A DNA stretch of 64,000 nucleotides from CAZPKH01 sp964587165 (lineage in GTDB: Bacteria > Bacteroidota > Bacteroidia > Bacteroidales > Muribaculaceae): contig CAZPKH010000007.1 in NCBI GenBank assembly GCA_964587165.1, positions 1 through 64,000 of the forward strand, read 5' to 3'. The position numbers were made by a program, and so were the translations under genes. The notes below the pieces were generated by a model that made no database searches, was not told the DNA's origin, and saw only the letters and a program-made list of their open reading frames with translations. Positions 6,937-15,663 of this stretch are shown here, piece by piece (positions within the stretch are counted from its first letter, which is position 1; each line of letters begins with the position of its first letter).

Positions 6937-8738
6937 TGAGCGATAACGCGGCGCAAGAATCTGTTGATCTAAAGAATCCGGAGTTTATTAAGCTCCGGAA
7001 TCTTATTAATTACTCCAACAATTCGATCTTTCTGACGGGTAAAGCCGGCACCGGCAAGTCTACATTCCTGAAATATATCATACAGCACACGCGCAAAAAC
7101 TGCGTTGTGCTTGCTCCCACCGGCATTGCAGCAGTCAATGTCGGTGGTGTCACATTGCACTCGTTCTTCGCCATACCGTTCAAGCCGCTGTTGCCCGACG
7201 ATCCGGAGTTTGCCGTCCGCAATCTGCGCCGAAGGCTTAAACTCTCGAAAGCCAAGCAGAAACTCATCAAGAAGCTTGAACTGGTGGTGATCGACGAAAT
7301 CTCAATGGTGCGAGCCGATATAATCGACTTCATCGACAAAGTGCTACGGGTATATAGCGGGAATATGCGCAAGCCGTTTGGAGGCAAGCAGTTGCTGCTG
7401 GTAGGCGATATGTTTCAGCTTGAGCCGGTCGTCACCTCCGATATGCGCGAGCTGTTGCGGCCGTATTACCCCAACCAGTATTTCTTCTCCGCCAATGTGT
7501 TCCGCCAAATGGGGCTCGTATCGATCGAGTTGCAGAAAGTATACCGTCAGGCCGACAGTGAGTTTATCTCGATGCTCGACAGGATTCGGGCCGGCCACCC
7601 TACGGATACCGACATAGCGGCTCTAAACAGCCGTGTCGTGCCGCCCGATACGTTAGATTTTGATCCGACAACAATGCGCATGACACTCGGGGCCCGCCGC
7701 AGTACCGTCGATTTCATCAACGAGAGCTGCCTCGACCGTCTCGACACGCCGGAGATCGTATACACTGGCGAGCGTACAGGCGACTTCCCCGACAACTCGC
7801 TCCCTACCCCTATAGAGCTCAAGCTCAAGGAAGGCGCACAGGTTGTGTTTATTCGAAACGATGTGGAGCACCGATGGGTCAACGGCACTATCGGTAGAGT
7901 CGTCACTGCCGAACGAGATATGCTTGAGGTCGCGCTTGAGGACGGCACCGTGCATCTTGTCGAACCCGAAGTATGGGATAATATCACATATTCTTTGGAT
8001 AAGGAGACCGGCAAGATAGCCGAGAAAGTTGTCGGGACATACCGCCAGTACCCTCTCAGGCTCGCCTGGGCTCTCACTATACATAAGAGCCAGGGGCTTA
8101 CGTTCAACAATGTCGATATAGATTTAGGGCAGGGAGCATTCTCTTCCGGGCAGACGTATGTGGCACTGAGCCGCTGCCGCAGTTTTGAGGGACTTCGGCT
8201 GCAGTCGACCATAGATAAGCGGGATGTCTTTATAAATCCTGCGATCATCGGATTCAGCCGTACGTTCAACGACGATGGTGTGATAAACGATGCGCTGCGT
8301 TTTGCGGAGGCCGACAATAATTATCATCTTGCTGCCGAAGCAGTGTCGAAGATGAATCTGTCGGAAGCTGTCGACAGATTCGTGGACGCTCACCGTGTGA
8401 TCCCGGCTCTCGGAAGCGAGTCGGCGCGGCGATTGATACGCCTCAAAATGCGCACTGTCGAGCATCGTCTCTCCTATATTGATAAGCTGGAAGATACGGT
8501 GAAAGAGCTGCGCGGTCAGCTCGCCGCTCTCGCCAAGGAGTATATCTCTATGGGGTACGACTGTATGGAGGACGGCGCCGACCCGCTCCCTGCGCTCAAC
8601 AATTTTGAAAAAGCTCTGCGGCTTGATCCCGGCAACCGTCGCGCACTTGAAGGGAAAGCATCGGCTCTTGAAGCCATGGGCGATACAAAAGCTGCAGCCA
8701 AGATACGCAAATCATTGAAACACAAGAAGAATGAATGA
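6936..8738 (+). CDS. Pif1/RecD-like DNA helicase with C-terminal TPR-like tail
   Basis: A 600-residue superfamily 1 helicase. Walker A is GKAGTGKST at residues 35-43, Walker B is VVIDEISM near residue 112, and a GDMFQLEPV motif follows. The C-terminal helicase half has LTIHKSQGLTF and YVALSRC, the UvrD/RecD-type motifs V and VI. Pif1/RecD2-type enzymes unwind DNA 5'-3', often at G-quadruplexes or stalled forks. After about residue 450 comes a helical extension, and residues 545-600 (NNFEKALRLDPGNRRALEGKASALEAMGD) read like a TPR hairpin. It overlaps the FadL-like gene by one base and tcdA by eight, so all three are expressed together although their roles differ. Confidence 0.85.
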   Translation: MSDNAAQESVDLKNPEFIKLRNLINYSNNSIFLTGKAGTGKSTFLKYIIQHTRKNCVVLAPTGIAAVNVGGVTLHSFFAIPFKPLLPDDPEFAVRNLRRRLKLSKAKQKLIKKLELVVIDEISMVRADIIDFIDKVLRVYSGNMRKPFGGKQLLLVGDMFQLEPVVTSDMRELLRPYYPNQYFFSANVFRQMGLVSIELQKVYRQADSEFISMLDRIRAGHPTDTDIAALNSRVVPPDTLDFDPTTMRMTLGARRSTVDFINESCLDRLDTPEIVYTGERTGDFPDNSLPTPIELKLKEGAQVVFIRNDVEHRWVNGTIGRVVTAERDMLEVALEDGTVHLVEPEVWDNITYSLDKETGKIAEKVVGTYRQYPLRLAWALTIHKSQGLTFNNVDIDLGQGAFSSGQTYVALSRCRSFEGLRLQSTIDKRDVFINPAIIGFSRTFNDDGVINDALRFAEADNNYHLAAEAVSKMNLSEAVDRFVDAHRVIPALGSESARRLIRLKMRTVEHRLSYIDKLEDTVKELRGQLAALAKEYISMGYDCMEDGADPLPALNNFEKALRLDPGNRRALEGKASALEAMGDTKAAAKIRKSLKHKKNE

Positions 8739-9453
8739 CCTAAGTTTCTGCCGGCTGGAGCGCCTCGTCGGGGCCGACGTATATGCGCGATTGCGCTTGG
8801 CACGTGTTCTCGTTGTCGGGGTCGGTGGAGTCGGCTCGTGGTGCGTCGAGGGGCTTGTGAGATCCGGTATCGGCAACATCACTATCGTAGATTCCGACTG
8901 CGTGGATCAGAGTAATATCAACCGCCAGCTGCCGGCCTTATCAACAACTGTAGGGCTCCCGAAAGTCGATGTGCTGAAAGAAAGGATGCTTCAGATCAAT
9001 CCCGAGCTCACGATCTCAGCTTTGCAGATGCGCTATAGTGCAGACACAGCCGCTTCTTTACCTCTCGACAGTTACGACTACGTCATCGATGCAATAGACT
9101 CGGTGTCGGATAAAGCTCTGCTGATCCATAATGCCACGGCTACGCGGGGCGTCACCTTATTTTCATCGATGGGAGCTGCTCTGAAGATGGATCCCGCGCG
9201 CATCGCGCAGGCTGAGTTTTGGAAAGTGAAAGGGTGTCCGCTCGCACGGGCATTGCGGCAAAAATTCAAGCGTTTCCCGGCTCTTGCACCGCGGCGTAAA
9301 TTCAAATGTGTGTATTCCGACGAGCTGTTGACCAACAGGGCCGTGAGCTCGATTGCCGATGCCGATTTCAACGGCACCTTGGCTCACATCACTGCTATAT
9401 TCGGCTTTACGCTTGCCTCGATGGTAGTGAACGATGTAGCTTCCCGGAAGTAA
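8731..9453 (+). CDS. tcdA: tRNA threonylcarbamoyladenosine dehydratase (TcdA/CsdL)
   Basis: A 240-residue ThiF/E1-like enzyme that uses ATP to dehydrate t6A37 in tRNA to its cyclic form ct6A. The nucleotide-binding VVGVGGVGSWCVEGL lies at residues 28-42, followed by IVDSDCVDQSNINRQL, with the Asp and Asn-Arg pair of the E1 fold. DYVIDAIDSVSDK is the conserved middle motif. It is slightly shorter than E. coli TcdA (268 residues) and lacks a C-terminal membrane segment. It overlaps the helicase gene by eight bases and is followed, three bases later, by the convergent end of lpxK. Confidence 0.9.
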   Translation: MNDLSFCRLERLVGADVYARLRLARVLVVGVGGVGSWCVEGLVRSGIGNITIVDSDCVDQSNINRQLPALSTTVGLPKVDVLKERMLQINPELTISALQMRYSADTAASLPLDSYDYVIDAIDSVSDKALLIHNATATRGVTLFSSMGAALKMDPARIAQAEFWKVKGCPLARALRQKFKRFPALAPRRKFKCVYSDELLTNRAVSSIADADFNGTLAHITAIFGFTLASMVVNDVASRK

Positions 9454-9456
9454 AAA

Positions 9457-10566
9457 TCAGTTCTGCTGCTTTTTTATATAGTTCTGTATCAGCTCGTCGA
9501 GCACGCCGTCGATAGGTGGTTGATTTTCACGCTTGTCGGGCACGAACTCCACACGTATCGGGATATAATATATCTTTGATTTCAGATCGTGGGGGAAGTA
9601 CGGGTTCCCCTCAAGGCGTACGGCATCTTTTTCGGTAGTGACGATGATCTTGTTCTCGGCAGTTATGCCGTCAAACTTACGCTTGATCGCCACCATATCT
9701 GCTTGTGTGAAATTGTGATGATCGCGAAATCTCAGAATCTTGACTTTCGACTTGTATCGGCGTAAATATCTCACGAAAGGACGCGGATTAGCCACCCCGG
9801 TGAGCACGAGCATAGTGTCGCTTTCGGTCATTGCGTCCAGATAAGGCACCGTCTGCGATGCTTCGGGGAATACGGGCACAAGATGGCCGTAAGCATACTT
9901 GGAGAAATATAGTTTCTGATACGGGAAGAGGTTCAGGTTCTCCTTGTAAATACGCACATCCATCGGCGACATTGTGTCGGGACACTTCGACACTATCACT
10001 ATGTCGGTGCGGAGCAACGCCGCATCCGATTCGCGCAAACGCCCGTACGGCAGAAGGTGGTCGTTGAAAGGCGGACGGTTAAACTCCATAAGCACCACAG
10101 CCACCGACGGCTTGACATACCGGTGCTGGAAAGCGTCGTCGAGCACCATCAATGATATGTCGGGATTCAGCTCAAGCATTCGGTTGATCCCCTCCACACG
10201 GTTTTCGCACACCGCGACTGTCACATCATTGCCGTATTTCTGATAGATCTGGAACGGCTCGTCGCCTATATCTTCCGGGCGCGAGCGTCCGGAGGCAAGT
10301 ACAAATCCTTTGGTGGCACGGCGGTATCCGCGGCTCAGCACACCGATGTTATATCGCGAGCGCAAAGCCTCGATGATATATTCGGTATGAGGAGTCTTGC
10401 CTGTGCCTCCCATCGAGATATTGCCGACCACAAGCACCGGCACAGGGAAAGTGTGCTGATGCAATATACCCATATCAAACAATTTATTGCGCAGAGCCAT
10501 GATCGCCCCATATACCTTCGATATGGGCAGCAGCAACAGCTTAGACAATATTTTGTTTCGCGGCAT
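9457..10566 (-). CDS. lpxK: Tetraacyldisaccharide 4'-kinase
   Basis: A 369-residue inner-membrane-associated kinase that phosphorylates the 4' position of lipid A precursor, the sixth step of the Raetz pathway. Residues 12-25 form the N-terminal membrane-associated helix, and VGNISMGGTGKTPHTEY (48-64) is the characteristic P-loop. LVLDDAFQHRYV carries the conserved acidic and DDGFQH-like motif (here DDAFQH). Length fits the family. It lies 36 bases after sppA on the same strand, so the two are likely co-transcribed as an envelope pair. Confidence 0.95.
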   Translation of the reverse strand: MPRNKILSKLLLLPISKVYGAIMALRNKLFDMGILHQHTFPVPVLVVGNISMGGTGKTPHTEYIIEALRSRYNIGVLSRGYRRATKGFVLASGRSRPEDIGDEPFQIYQKYGNDVTVAVCENRVEGINRMLELNPDISLMVLDDAFQHRYVKPSVAVVLMEFNRPPFNDHLLPYGRLRESDAALLRTDIVIVSKCPDTMSPMDVRIYKENLNLFPYQKLYFSKYAYGHLVPVFPEASQTVPYLDAMTESDTMLVLTGVANPRPFVRYLRRYKSKVKILRFRDHHNFTQADMVAIKRKFDGITAENKIIVTTEKDAVRLEGNPYFPHDLKSKIYYIPIRVEFVPDKRENQPPIDGVLDELIQNYIKKQQN

Positions 10567-10602
10567 CTTGAATATTACGGCAATCTGATGAAACCCTTCA
10601 GG

Positions 10603-12375
10603 CTATTGTATCTCAACCGGTAGCATACGAGCCTGTATGGTGCTCATGTTCTTGATTTTATCTATCTCGTTGTAAAGCTTACGGGTAGCCGGCGAAAGCT
10701 CGTCGGTGCCAAGCCATGAGCGTATGCCGAAGAAGTTGGCGGAAAGAAGTTCGTCGAGCAGGTTGGAGTTGATTGACGGATAAGCTACGACAGCCATTTC
10801 GTCGCGCTCCACTCCGAGCTCCTCGGCCATGTCGGCGAGCACGAGGTCCATTCCTCCGAGTTTGTCGACAAGTCCGAGCGACAGAGCTGTCCGGCCGTCC
10901 CATACACGCCCCTCGCCTATCGCTTTGACAGAATCCTGCGGAATATCTCGACCTTGAGCCACGCGCGAAGTGAAGAGCTCGTAGCCGCGGTTCACGTAAG
11001 CCTGCATCGCTGCCGCCTGTCCGGGTGTCATCGGTTGGAAGATGGTGGGGAACGTACCGTTGGCGTTGGTCTGTACAGTCGATACATTTACGCCGAGATG
11101 GTCAGACAGCGCCCCTTTAAGGTTGGGCATCATTCCGAATATACCTATCGAACCGGTGATGGTAAGCGGCTGAGCGTAAATCTTGTCGGCGCCACACGAT
11201 ATATAGTATCCGCCGGAAGCGGCATAATCGCCCATGGAGACATAGAAAGGATTGCCTGTGCGCTTCTTGTACTCCTGAAGTGCTTCCCAGATGATCTCGG
11301 AGGCAAACACGGATCCACCGGGCGAGTTGACTCTGAGCACCAATGCATCAATATCTTCATCCTCGGCGAGCTCGAGTATCTGATCTACATATTCTTCGCC
11401 GACGATACCCTCTTTGCCGCTATCCACGATGTCGCCCAAAGCATATAGCACGGCTACGCGAGCTTTGGTCTTTTTAGGCTTGCCGAGCGAGCGAGCCACG
11501 CAATAATCGTGAGGTGATATGAAATTGATGTCGTCAAACTCTTTATTGTCAGTAAGGGCAGTAAGCGATGCTTCTACCTGATGACGATACCGCAGGCCGT
11601 CGACGAGCTTCATCGGTATAAGCTCCTTGGCATCGAGCGCTACCATTAGGGAGTCAGCATAAGTATTGACAGTCGACTCACCAATGCCGCGGTTGGCAGC
11701 AATATCAGCACGCATCACCTCCCACAGCTGCGAAAGGTAGACCTCCATCTGCTCACGGGCAGCGTCGCTCATCTCTGTAAGCAGAAACGGTTCGACCGCA
11801 CTCTTATATGTGCCCACTTTCACTACCTGAATCTCTACGCCGAGCTTGTCGAGAAGCCCTTTGAAGAACATCACCTGCCCGGCAAGTCCGTGAAGATCAA
11901 CAGATCCCATGGGGTTGACAAATACAGAGTCGGCGCGACATGACACGAAATAATTAGTCTGGGTGTAAGCATCGCCGTAAGCTATCACCCACTTGCCGCT
12001 CTCCTTGAATTTGTCGATAGCCTCGGCTACCGCCTCCGACGAGGCCAGACCGGCGGGGGCTCCTCCCGCCTCAATAAATATGCCGTCGACTTTAGGATCG
12101 GTAGCGGCAGCCCGCAGGGCATTGATCACGGAGTTGACGCCAAGCTGCGGAGTCTCCTCGGTGAGCTGATAGTAAACGTCTGATTTCTGCCTGCGGTCTG
12201 TGAGCTCTCCTGACAGGTTGATGTAGAGCACAGTATGGTCGGTGACTACAGGTATCTGCTCGCCTGACGACACGGCTGCTCCGATTATCATCAGAAAGCC
12301 CATAAACACGATGCCTCCTGCCACCATGATGGCGACAAGCGACCCAAGCATACTTACAAAAAATTTCTTAAGCAT
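10603..12375 (-). CDS. sppA: Signal peptide peptidase SppA, 67K type
   Basis: A 590-residue membrane-anchored serine protease that degrades cleaved signal peptides. One N-terminal membrane helix spans about residues 8-32. The protein is a tandem duplication of the ClpP-like fold. The N-terminal half supplies the general-base lysine in VVKVGTYKSAVEPF, and the C-terminal half carries the nucleophile serine in GDYAASGGYYIS, after NSPGGSVFASE. The pattern matches the E. coli Ser-Lys dyad. A weak TAnnTTTG element lies upstream. It heads the sppA-lpxK unit. Confidence 0.95.
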   Translation of the reverse strand: MLKKFFVSMLGSLVAIMVAGGIVFMGFLMIIGAAVSSGEQIPVVTDHTVLYINLSGELTDRRQKSDVYYQLTEETPQLGVNSVINALRAAATDPKVDGIFIEAGGAPAGLASSEAVAEAIDKFKESGKWVIAYGDAYTQTNYFVSCRADSVFVNPMGSVDLHGLAGQVMFFKGLLDKLGVEIQVVKVGTYKSAVEPFLLTEMSDAAREQMEVYLSQLWEVMRADIAANRGIGESTVNTYADSLMVALDAKELIPMKLVDGLRYRHQVEASLTALTDNKEFDDINFISPHDYCVARSLGKPKKTKARVAVLYALGDIVDSGKEGIVGEEYVDQILELAEDEDIDALVLRVNSPGGSVFASEIIWEALQEYKKRTGNPFYVSMGDYAASGGYYISCGADKIYAQPLTITGSIGIFGMMPNLKGALSDHLGVNVSTVQTNANGTFPTIFQPMTPGQAAAMQAYVNRGYELFTSRVAQGRDIPQDSVKAIGEGRVWDGRTALSLGLVDKLGGMDLVLADMAEELGVERDEMAVVAYPSINSNLLDELLSANFFGIRSWLGTDELSPATRKLYNEIDKIKNMSTIQARMLPVEIQ

Positions 12376-12398
12376 AGAGATGAATATTTCTCAATTGG

Positions 12399-12406
12399 CA
12401 AATTTA
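12399..12406 (-). promoter_or_regulatory. Possible -7 element for sppA
   Basis: TAAATTTG on the minus strand, 24 bases before the sppA start. No TTTG is seen at the expected -33 position, so this is tentative. Confidence 0.35.
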
Positions 12407-12456
12407 CAAATTTTAGTTGATCTGCTGCGAAATTCCGATATAATTTATCTACTTAT

Positions 12457-15117
12457 TCAGCTCTTTTTATTAAAAAGTCGGATCAACTCGCCTATCCATA
12501 GAGTAAGTGAGGTCACGGATATTATGATCACCCAATCTATAAATTTAAGCGGTTCAACATTGAAAAGCTCGCCCCCGATGCTGACGATCACTATCTGTCC
12601 GACGAAGATAAGTGCGGCAATAAGAGTAAATCCTCCGCACCCCTTGAAGTGAAACGCCGATCGGCCTGTTCGGAAAGCTCTGGCATTGAACATATTCCAG
12701 AACTGCAGGAATACGAAGATGGTGAAAAATAGCGACAACTCGTATCCCGTCAGACCTGTGTTTGCAGAATTTACAGCAACATGCCCCACTTGGGTAAGAG
12801 AAGTAAGATCGGTGTGCTCGAAGTAATACAGTATACCCAGCAGCACAACAAAAAACAGACCGCCCACACCGATGATCGACCGCCACATCGGTTTGGTAAT
12901 AATGAAAGCTTCGCGTGAGCGGGGTTTCTCCTTCATCACGGCCGACGACGGCGGAAGCGACGCAAGAGCCATGGCGGCGAATGTGTCCATTATAAGATTG
13001 ACCCAAAGCATCTGTGTGACTGTAAGCGGCGACTCCATACCCATGAAAGCTCCGGCAAGCACTATGAAGCAGGCCGCCACGTTGACAGTCATCTGAAAGA
13101 GGATAAACCGCTGAATATTCAGATACAGCGACCGTCCCCACATCACAGCGCGTCCGATAGAGGAGAATGAATTGTCGACGATGGTTATGTCGGATGCCTC
13201 CTTGGCTACGGAAGTGCCGTCGCCCATCGAGAGCCCGACGTGGGCTGCCTTAAGTGCCGGAGCATCGTTGGTGCCGTCGCCGGTCACAGCCACAACCTCG
13301 TTGTTGGCTTGCAAAGCCTCGACAAGACGCTTCTTGTCCATCGGGCGTGCGCGGGCTATTATCTTCAGATCGGCAACGCGGTCGCGCAATTGAGCGTCGG
13401 TAAGTTCTGCAAACTCCGCACCCGTAATAATATTCCGGTCGCCGTCGGTGTCATCATTCCACAATCCGATCTGGCGTCCTATCTCCTTAGCGGTACCGGG
13501 GGTATCGCCGGTCACAATCTTGATCCCAATTCCGGCATCAAGCACTTCGCGCACAGCGTCGGGCACGTCGGCACGGACAGGGTCGGAGATTGCAACTATA
13601 CCGAGGAACGTCAGATTGTCGGCCACTACCTTGCTTTCGTCGATAGCTTTGTCGTCCGGAGTCAGCTCCTGATACGCAAAGCCAAGTGTACGCATGGCCT
13701 GATTCTGATACACAAGCAGCTGTGCATCGAGTTCAGCCCTTGTGACTCCCGGGGTATTGCGGCACATGCCGAATACGATTTCGGGTGCGCCTTTGACGTA
13801 CAGTATCTTTCTTCCGGAGGCCGATTTCACCACCGTTGCCATATATTTACGCTCGGTAGAGAACGGCAGCTCCTCGATGCGCGTCGCCTTTTCGCGCAGC
13901 TCAAGATAGTCGGCTCCGCGCTCCTTGAGCCAAAGCAGCAGTGCACCCTCGGTAGGATTGCCAAGCACCTGCGGCTTCGCTCCCGACAGATCGAGTTGCG
14001 CCGTCGAGTTCACGGCAATCCCTTCATACAGTATCTCGTCGGACGGATGCCCGAAGAAATCGGCCTTGTACACCTGCATACGGTTCTGGGTGAGGGTGCC
14101 TGTCTTGTCGGTACAGATTACCGTAGTAGCACCCATCGTCTCGCAAGCGTGCATCTTACGCACAAGATTGTTGGTCTTGAGCATACGACGCATAGAGTAT
14201 GCCAGCGACAGCGCTACAGCCATCGGCAACCCTTCGGGCACGGCCACCACTATCAGAGTGACAGCTATCATAAGGGTCTGCAGCAGGTGCACGAGAAATG
14301 AAATCCAGTCGAATGTCGGTACACTCAGGAAATACATGATGATGCGCCCCGCAATGATTGCGGCCGCAAATCCGTAAGATGCCTTGGTGATAAGATCTCC
14401 GAGGCCGTCGAGCTGCTCGTTGAGGGGAGTCTTTACGCTGTCGTCTATCTGGGCAGCTTCGAAAACCTTGCCGTTCTCGGTGCTGTCGCCCACGGCTGTT
14501 ACTCTCATCACACCGTGCCCCTCCATCACCTTTGTGCCGCGCATGGCGTGGTTAGACGGGAAAGTGGCATCTTTGTCAAACTCAGCTTCGACAGTCGTTT
14601 TGTGGCATACAGGCTCGCCGGTAAGGGTCGATTCGTCGATATTGAGCGACACAGCCTCAAGCAGCTCACCGTCGGCCGGCACCTCTTCGCCGGTGTTGAG
14701 GATCACAATGTCGCCTACTACGACATCACGCTTCGGTATCTGCATGGCGTTGCAGCCGCGTATCACCTGTACGGGCTCGTCGTCGTTCACCTGATTGAGT
14801 ATGGTAAACTCCCTGTCGGCCTTCAGCTCAAAGAAAAACGACAGCCCCGTGGCCAGGAGAATGGCAACGAAGATACCCACCGGCTCAAAGAATACACTTG
14901 CTCCTCGCTCCAAGCCCCAGTATTCATAGCATGATATACCTATCGACAGCGCGCCCGCTATCATAAGGATGATGATCAGGGGATCTCGGAATTTGTCAAG
15001 AAACCGCTTCCACAGCGACTCCTTCTCGGATGGTGTCAGAATATTGACACCGTGCTTACTGCGGCTCTCGGACACTTCCGCATCAGTCAGGCCGCAATAT
15101 TTATGGTTGTTTGACAT
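12457..15117 (-). CDS. Calcium-translocating P-type ATPase (P2 type)
   Basis: An 886-residue cation pump. The N-terminal cation-ATPase domain is followed by an actuator domain with TLTGEPV, and a membrane helix with VAVPEGLPMAVAL; PEGL is the ion-binding motif of P2 ATPases. DKTGTLTQNRM contains the phosphorylated aspartate, and VTGDGTNDAPALK is the hinge. About ten membrane helices are expected, six of them in the C-terminal half. The closest match by eye is the PMCA-type Ca2+ export pump of bacteria; Na+ or Mn2+ transport cannot be excluded. The gene starts only 17 bases after the SPFH-like gene on the same strand, so they probably form an operon. Confidence 0.9.
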   Translation of the reverse strand: MSNNHKYCGLTDAEVSESRSKHGVNILTPSEKESLWKRFLDKFRDPLIIILMIAGALSIGISCYEYWGLERGASVFFEPVGIFVAILLATGLSFFFELKADREFTILNQVNDDEPVQVIRGCNAMQIPKRDVVVGDIVILNTGEEVPADGELLEAVSLNIDESTLTGEPVCHKTTVEAEFDKDATFPSNHAMRGTKVMEGHGVMRVTAVGDSTENGKVFEAAQIDDSVKTPLNEQLDGLGDLITKASYGFAAAIIAGRIIMYFLSVPTFDWISFLVHLLQTLMIAVTLIVVAVPEGLPMAVALSLAYSMRRMLKTNNLVRKMHACETMGATTVICTDKTGTLTQNRMQVYKADFFGHPSDEILYEGIAVNSTAQLDLSGAKPQVLGNPTEGALLLWLKERGADYLELREKATRIEELPFSTERKYMATVVKSASGRKILYVKGAPEIVFGMCRNTPGVTRAELDAQLLVYQNQAMRTLGFAYQELTPDDKAIDESKVVADNLTFLGIVAISDPVRADVPDAVREVLDAGIGIKIVTGDTPGTAKEIGRQIGLWNDDTDGDRNIITGAEFAELTDAQLRDRVADLKIIARARPMDKKRLVEALQANNEVVAVTGDGTNDAPALKAAHVGLSMGDGTSVAKEASDITIVDNSFSSIGRAVMWGRSLYLNIQRFILFQMTVNVAACFIVLAGAFMGMESPLTVTQMLWVNLIMDTFAAMALASLPPSSAVMKEKPRSREAFIITKPMWRSIIGVGGLFFVVLLGILYYFEHTDLTSLTQVGHVAVNSANTGLTGYELSLFFTIFVFLQFWNMFNARAFRTGRSAFHFKGCGGFTLIAALIFVGQIVIVSIGGELFNVEPLKFIDWVIIISVTSLTLWIGELIRLFNKKS

Positions 15118-15134
15118 GTTCTACGTATCCGGAA

Positions 15135-15560
15135 TTACTGCTGTGGACCCTGCAGAGCTCTTGTCGATTCGAGGATGGGCAGGTTTGTCTCTGTGGGTAT
15201 GTATATCACAGTCTTGTCGTTGAGGTCGCCCTGCTGGCGAACCCAAAGATACTGAATGTATGTGGGAGTGATCGAGCCGTTCTCGATGCGGATAGCTTCT
15301 GCCGCACCTTTGGCGCGCTCTACTTCAGCCTGCGCGTTAAGTTTCTCAGCTTCAAGGTTTGCACGGGCCTCCTCGATCTTGATTTTGCGGTTCTGCTCAG
15401 CTTTGGCAAACTCTGCTTTGCCCTCCATCTCCTGCGACCATACATTATACCAGGGGCGGATAAAGGCCATAGCTATAATAAGCAGAATTAATGCAGCCAC
15501 TGCCCAAAGGCCGATTTTGACGAGCTTCGGGGTGATGTTGAGGTTGTTATTATTGTACAT
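15135..15560 (-). CDS. Short SPFH/prohibitin-like membrane protein without band 7 domain
   Basis: A 141-residue protein with one membrane helix at about residues 14-34, then a long charged helix at 45-92 rich in Glu, Ala, Lys and Arg (likely coiled coil), and a C-terminal part (TPTYIQYLWVRQQ, TVIYIPTETNLPILE) that resembles the tail of prohibitin- or HflC-like SPFH proteins. The beta-rich band 7 domain, normally about 150 residues, is missing. It could anchor or oligomerise near the Ca2+ ATPase encoded 17 bases downstream; that is inference. It has its own strong promoter. It is not an obvious truncation, since start, membrane segment and promoter are intact. Confidence 0.7.
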   Translation of the reverse strand: MYNNNNLNITPKLVKIGLWAVAALILLIIAMAFIRPWYNVWSQEMEGKAEFAKAEQNRKIKIEEARANLEAEKLNAQAEVERAKGAAEAIRIENGSITPTYIQYLWVRQQGDLNDKTVIYIPTETNLPILESTRALQGPQQ

Positions 15561-15582
15561 AGTAAGGTGATTTTGGTCTATG

Positions 15583-15614
15583 CAAAGTTACATATTATTG
15601 ACAGCATACACAAA
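15583..15614 (-). promoter_or_regulatory. Promoter of the SPFH-like / Ca2+ ATPase operon
   Basis: On the minus strand, TTTG (15614-15611), 20 bases, then TAACTTTG (15590-15583): a full consensus match. The predicted transcription start lies about 15 bases before the ATG at 15560. Confidence 0.75.
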
Positions 15615-15630
15615 TCAGCTCGGGAAATTG

Positions 15631-15638
15631 TATCTTTG
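15631..15638 (+). promoter_or_regulatory. Promoter -7 element of the YitT-family gene
   Basis: TATCTTTG, an exact -7 match, 25 bases before ATG 15664. Its -33 contact would lie at about 15607-15611, on top of the divergent promoter's -33 box. It also shows that the in-frame ATG at 15580 cannot be the start. Confidence 0.65.
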
Positions 15639-15663
15639 CAGCGTCAAACCTATCAAGACCAAC

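Noticed and set aside
7547..8317. Minus-strand open frame of 256 codons opposite the Pif1-like helicase
   Set aside because: Ser/Arg-rich product with no family; the helicase on the other strand has all motifs.
13240..14301. Plus-strand open frame of 353 codons inside the Ca2+ ATPase gene
   Set aside because: It is antisense to a full-length, well-conserved gene. Its product is rich in His, Arg and Cys without any motif, as expected of a shadow created by codon bias.
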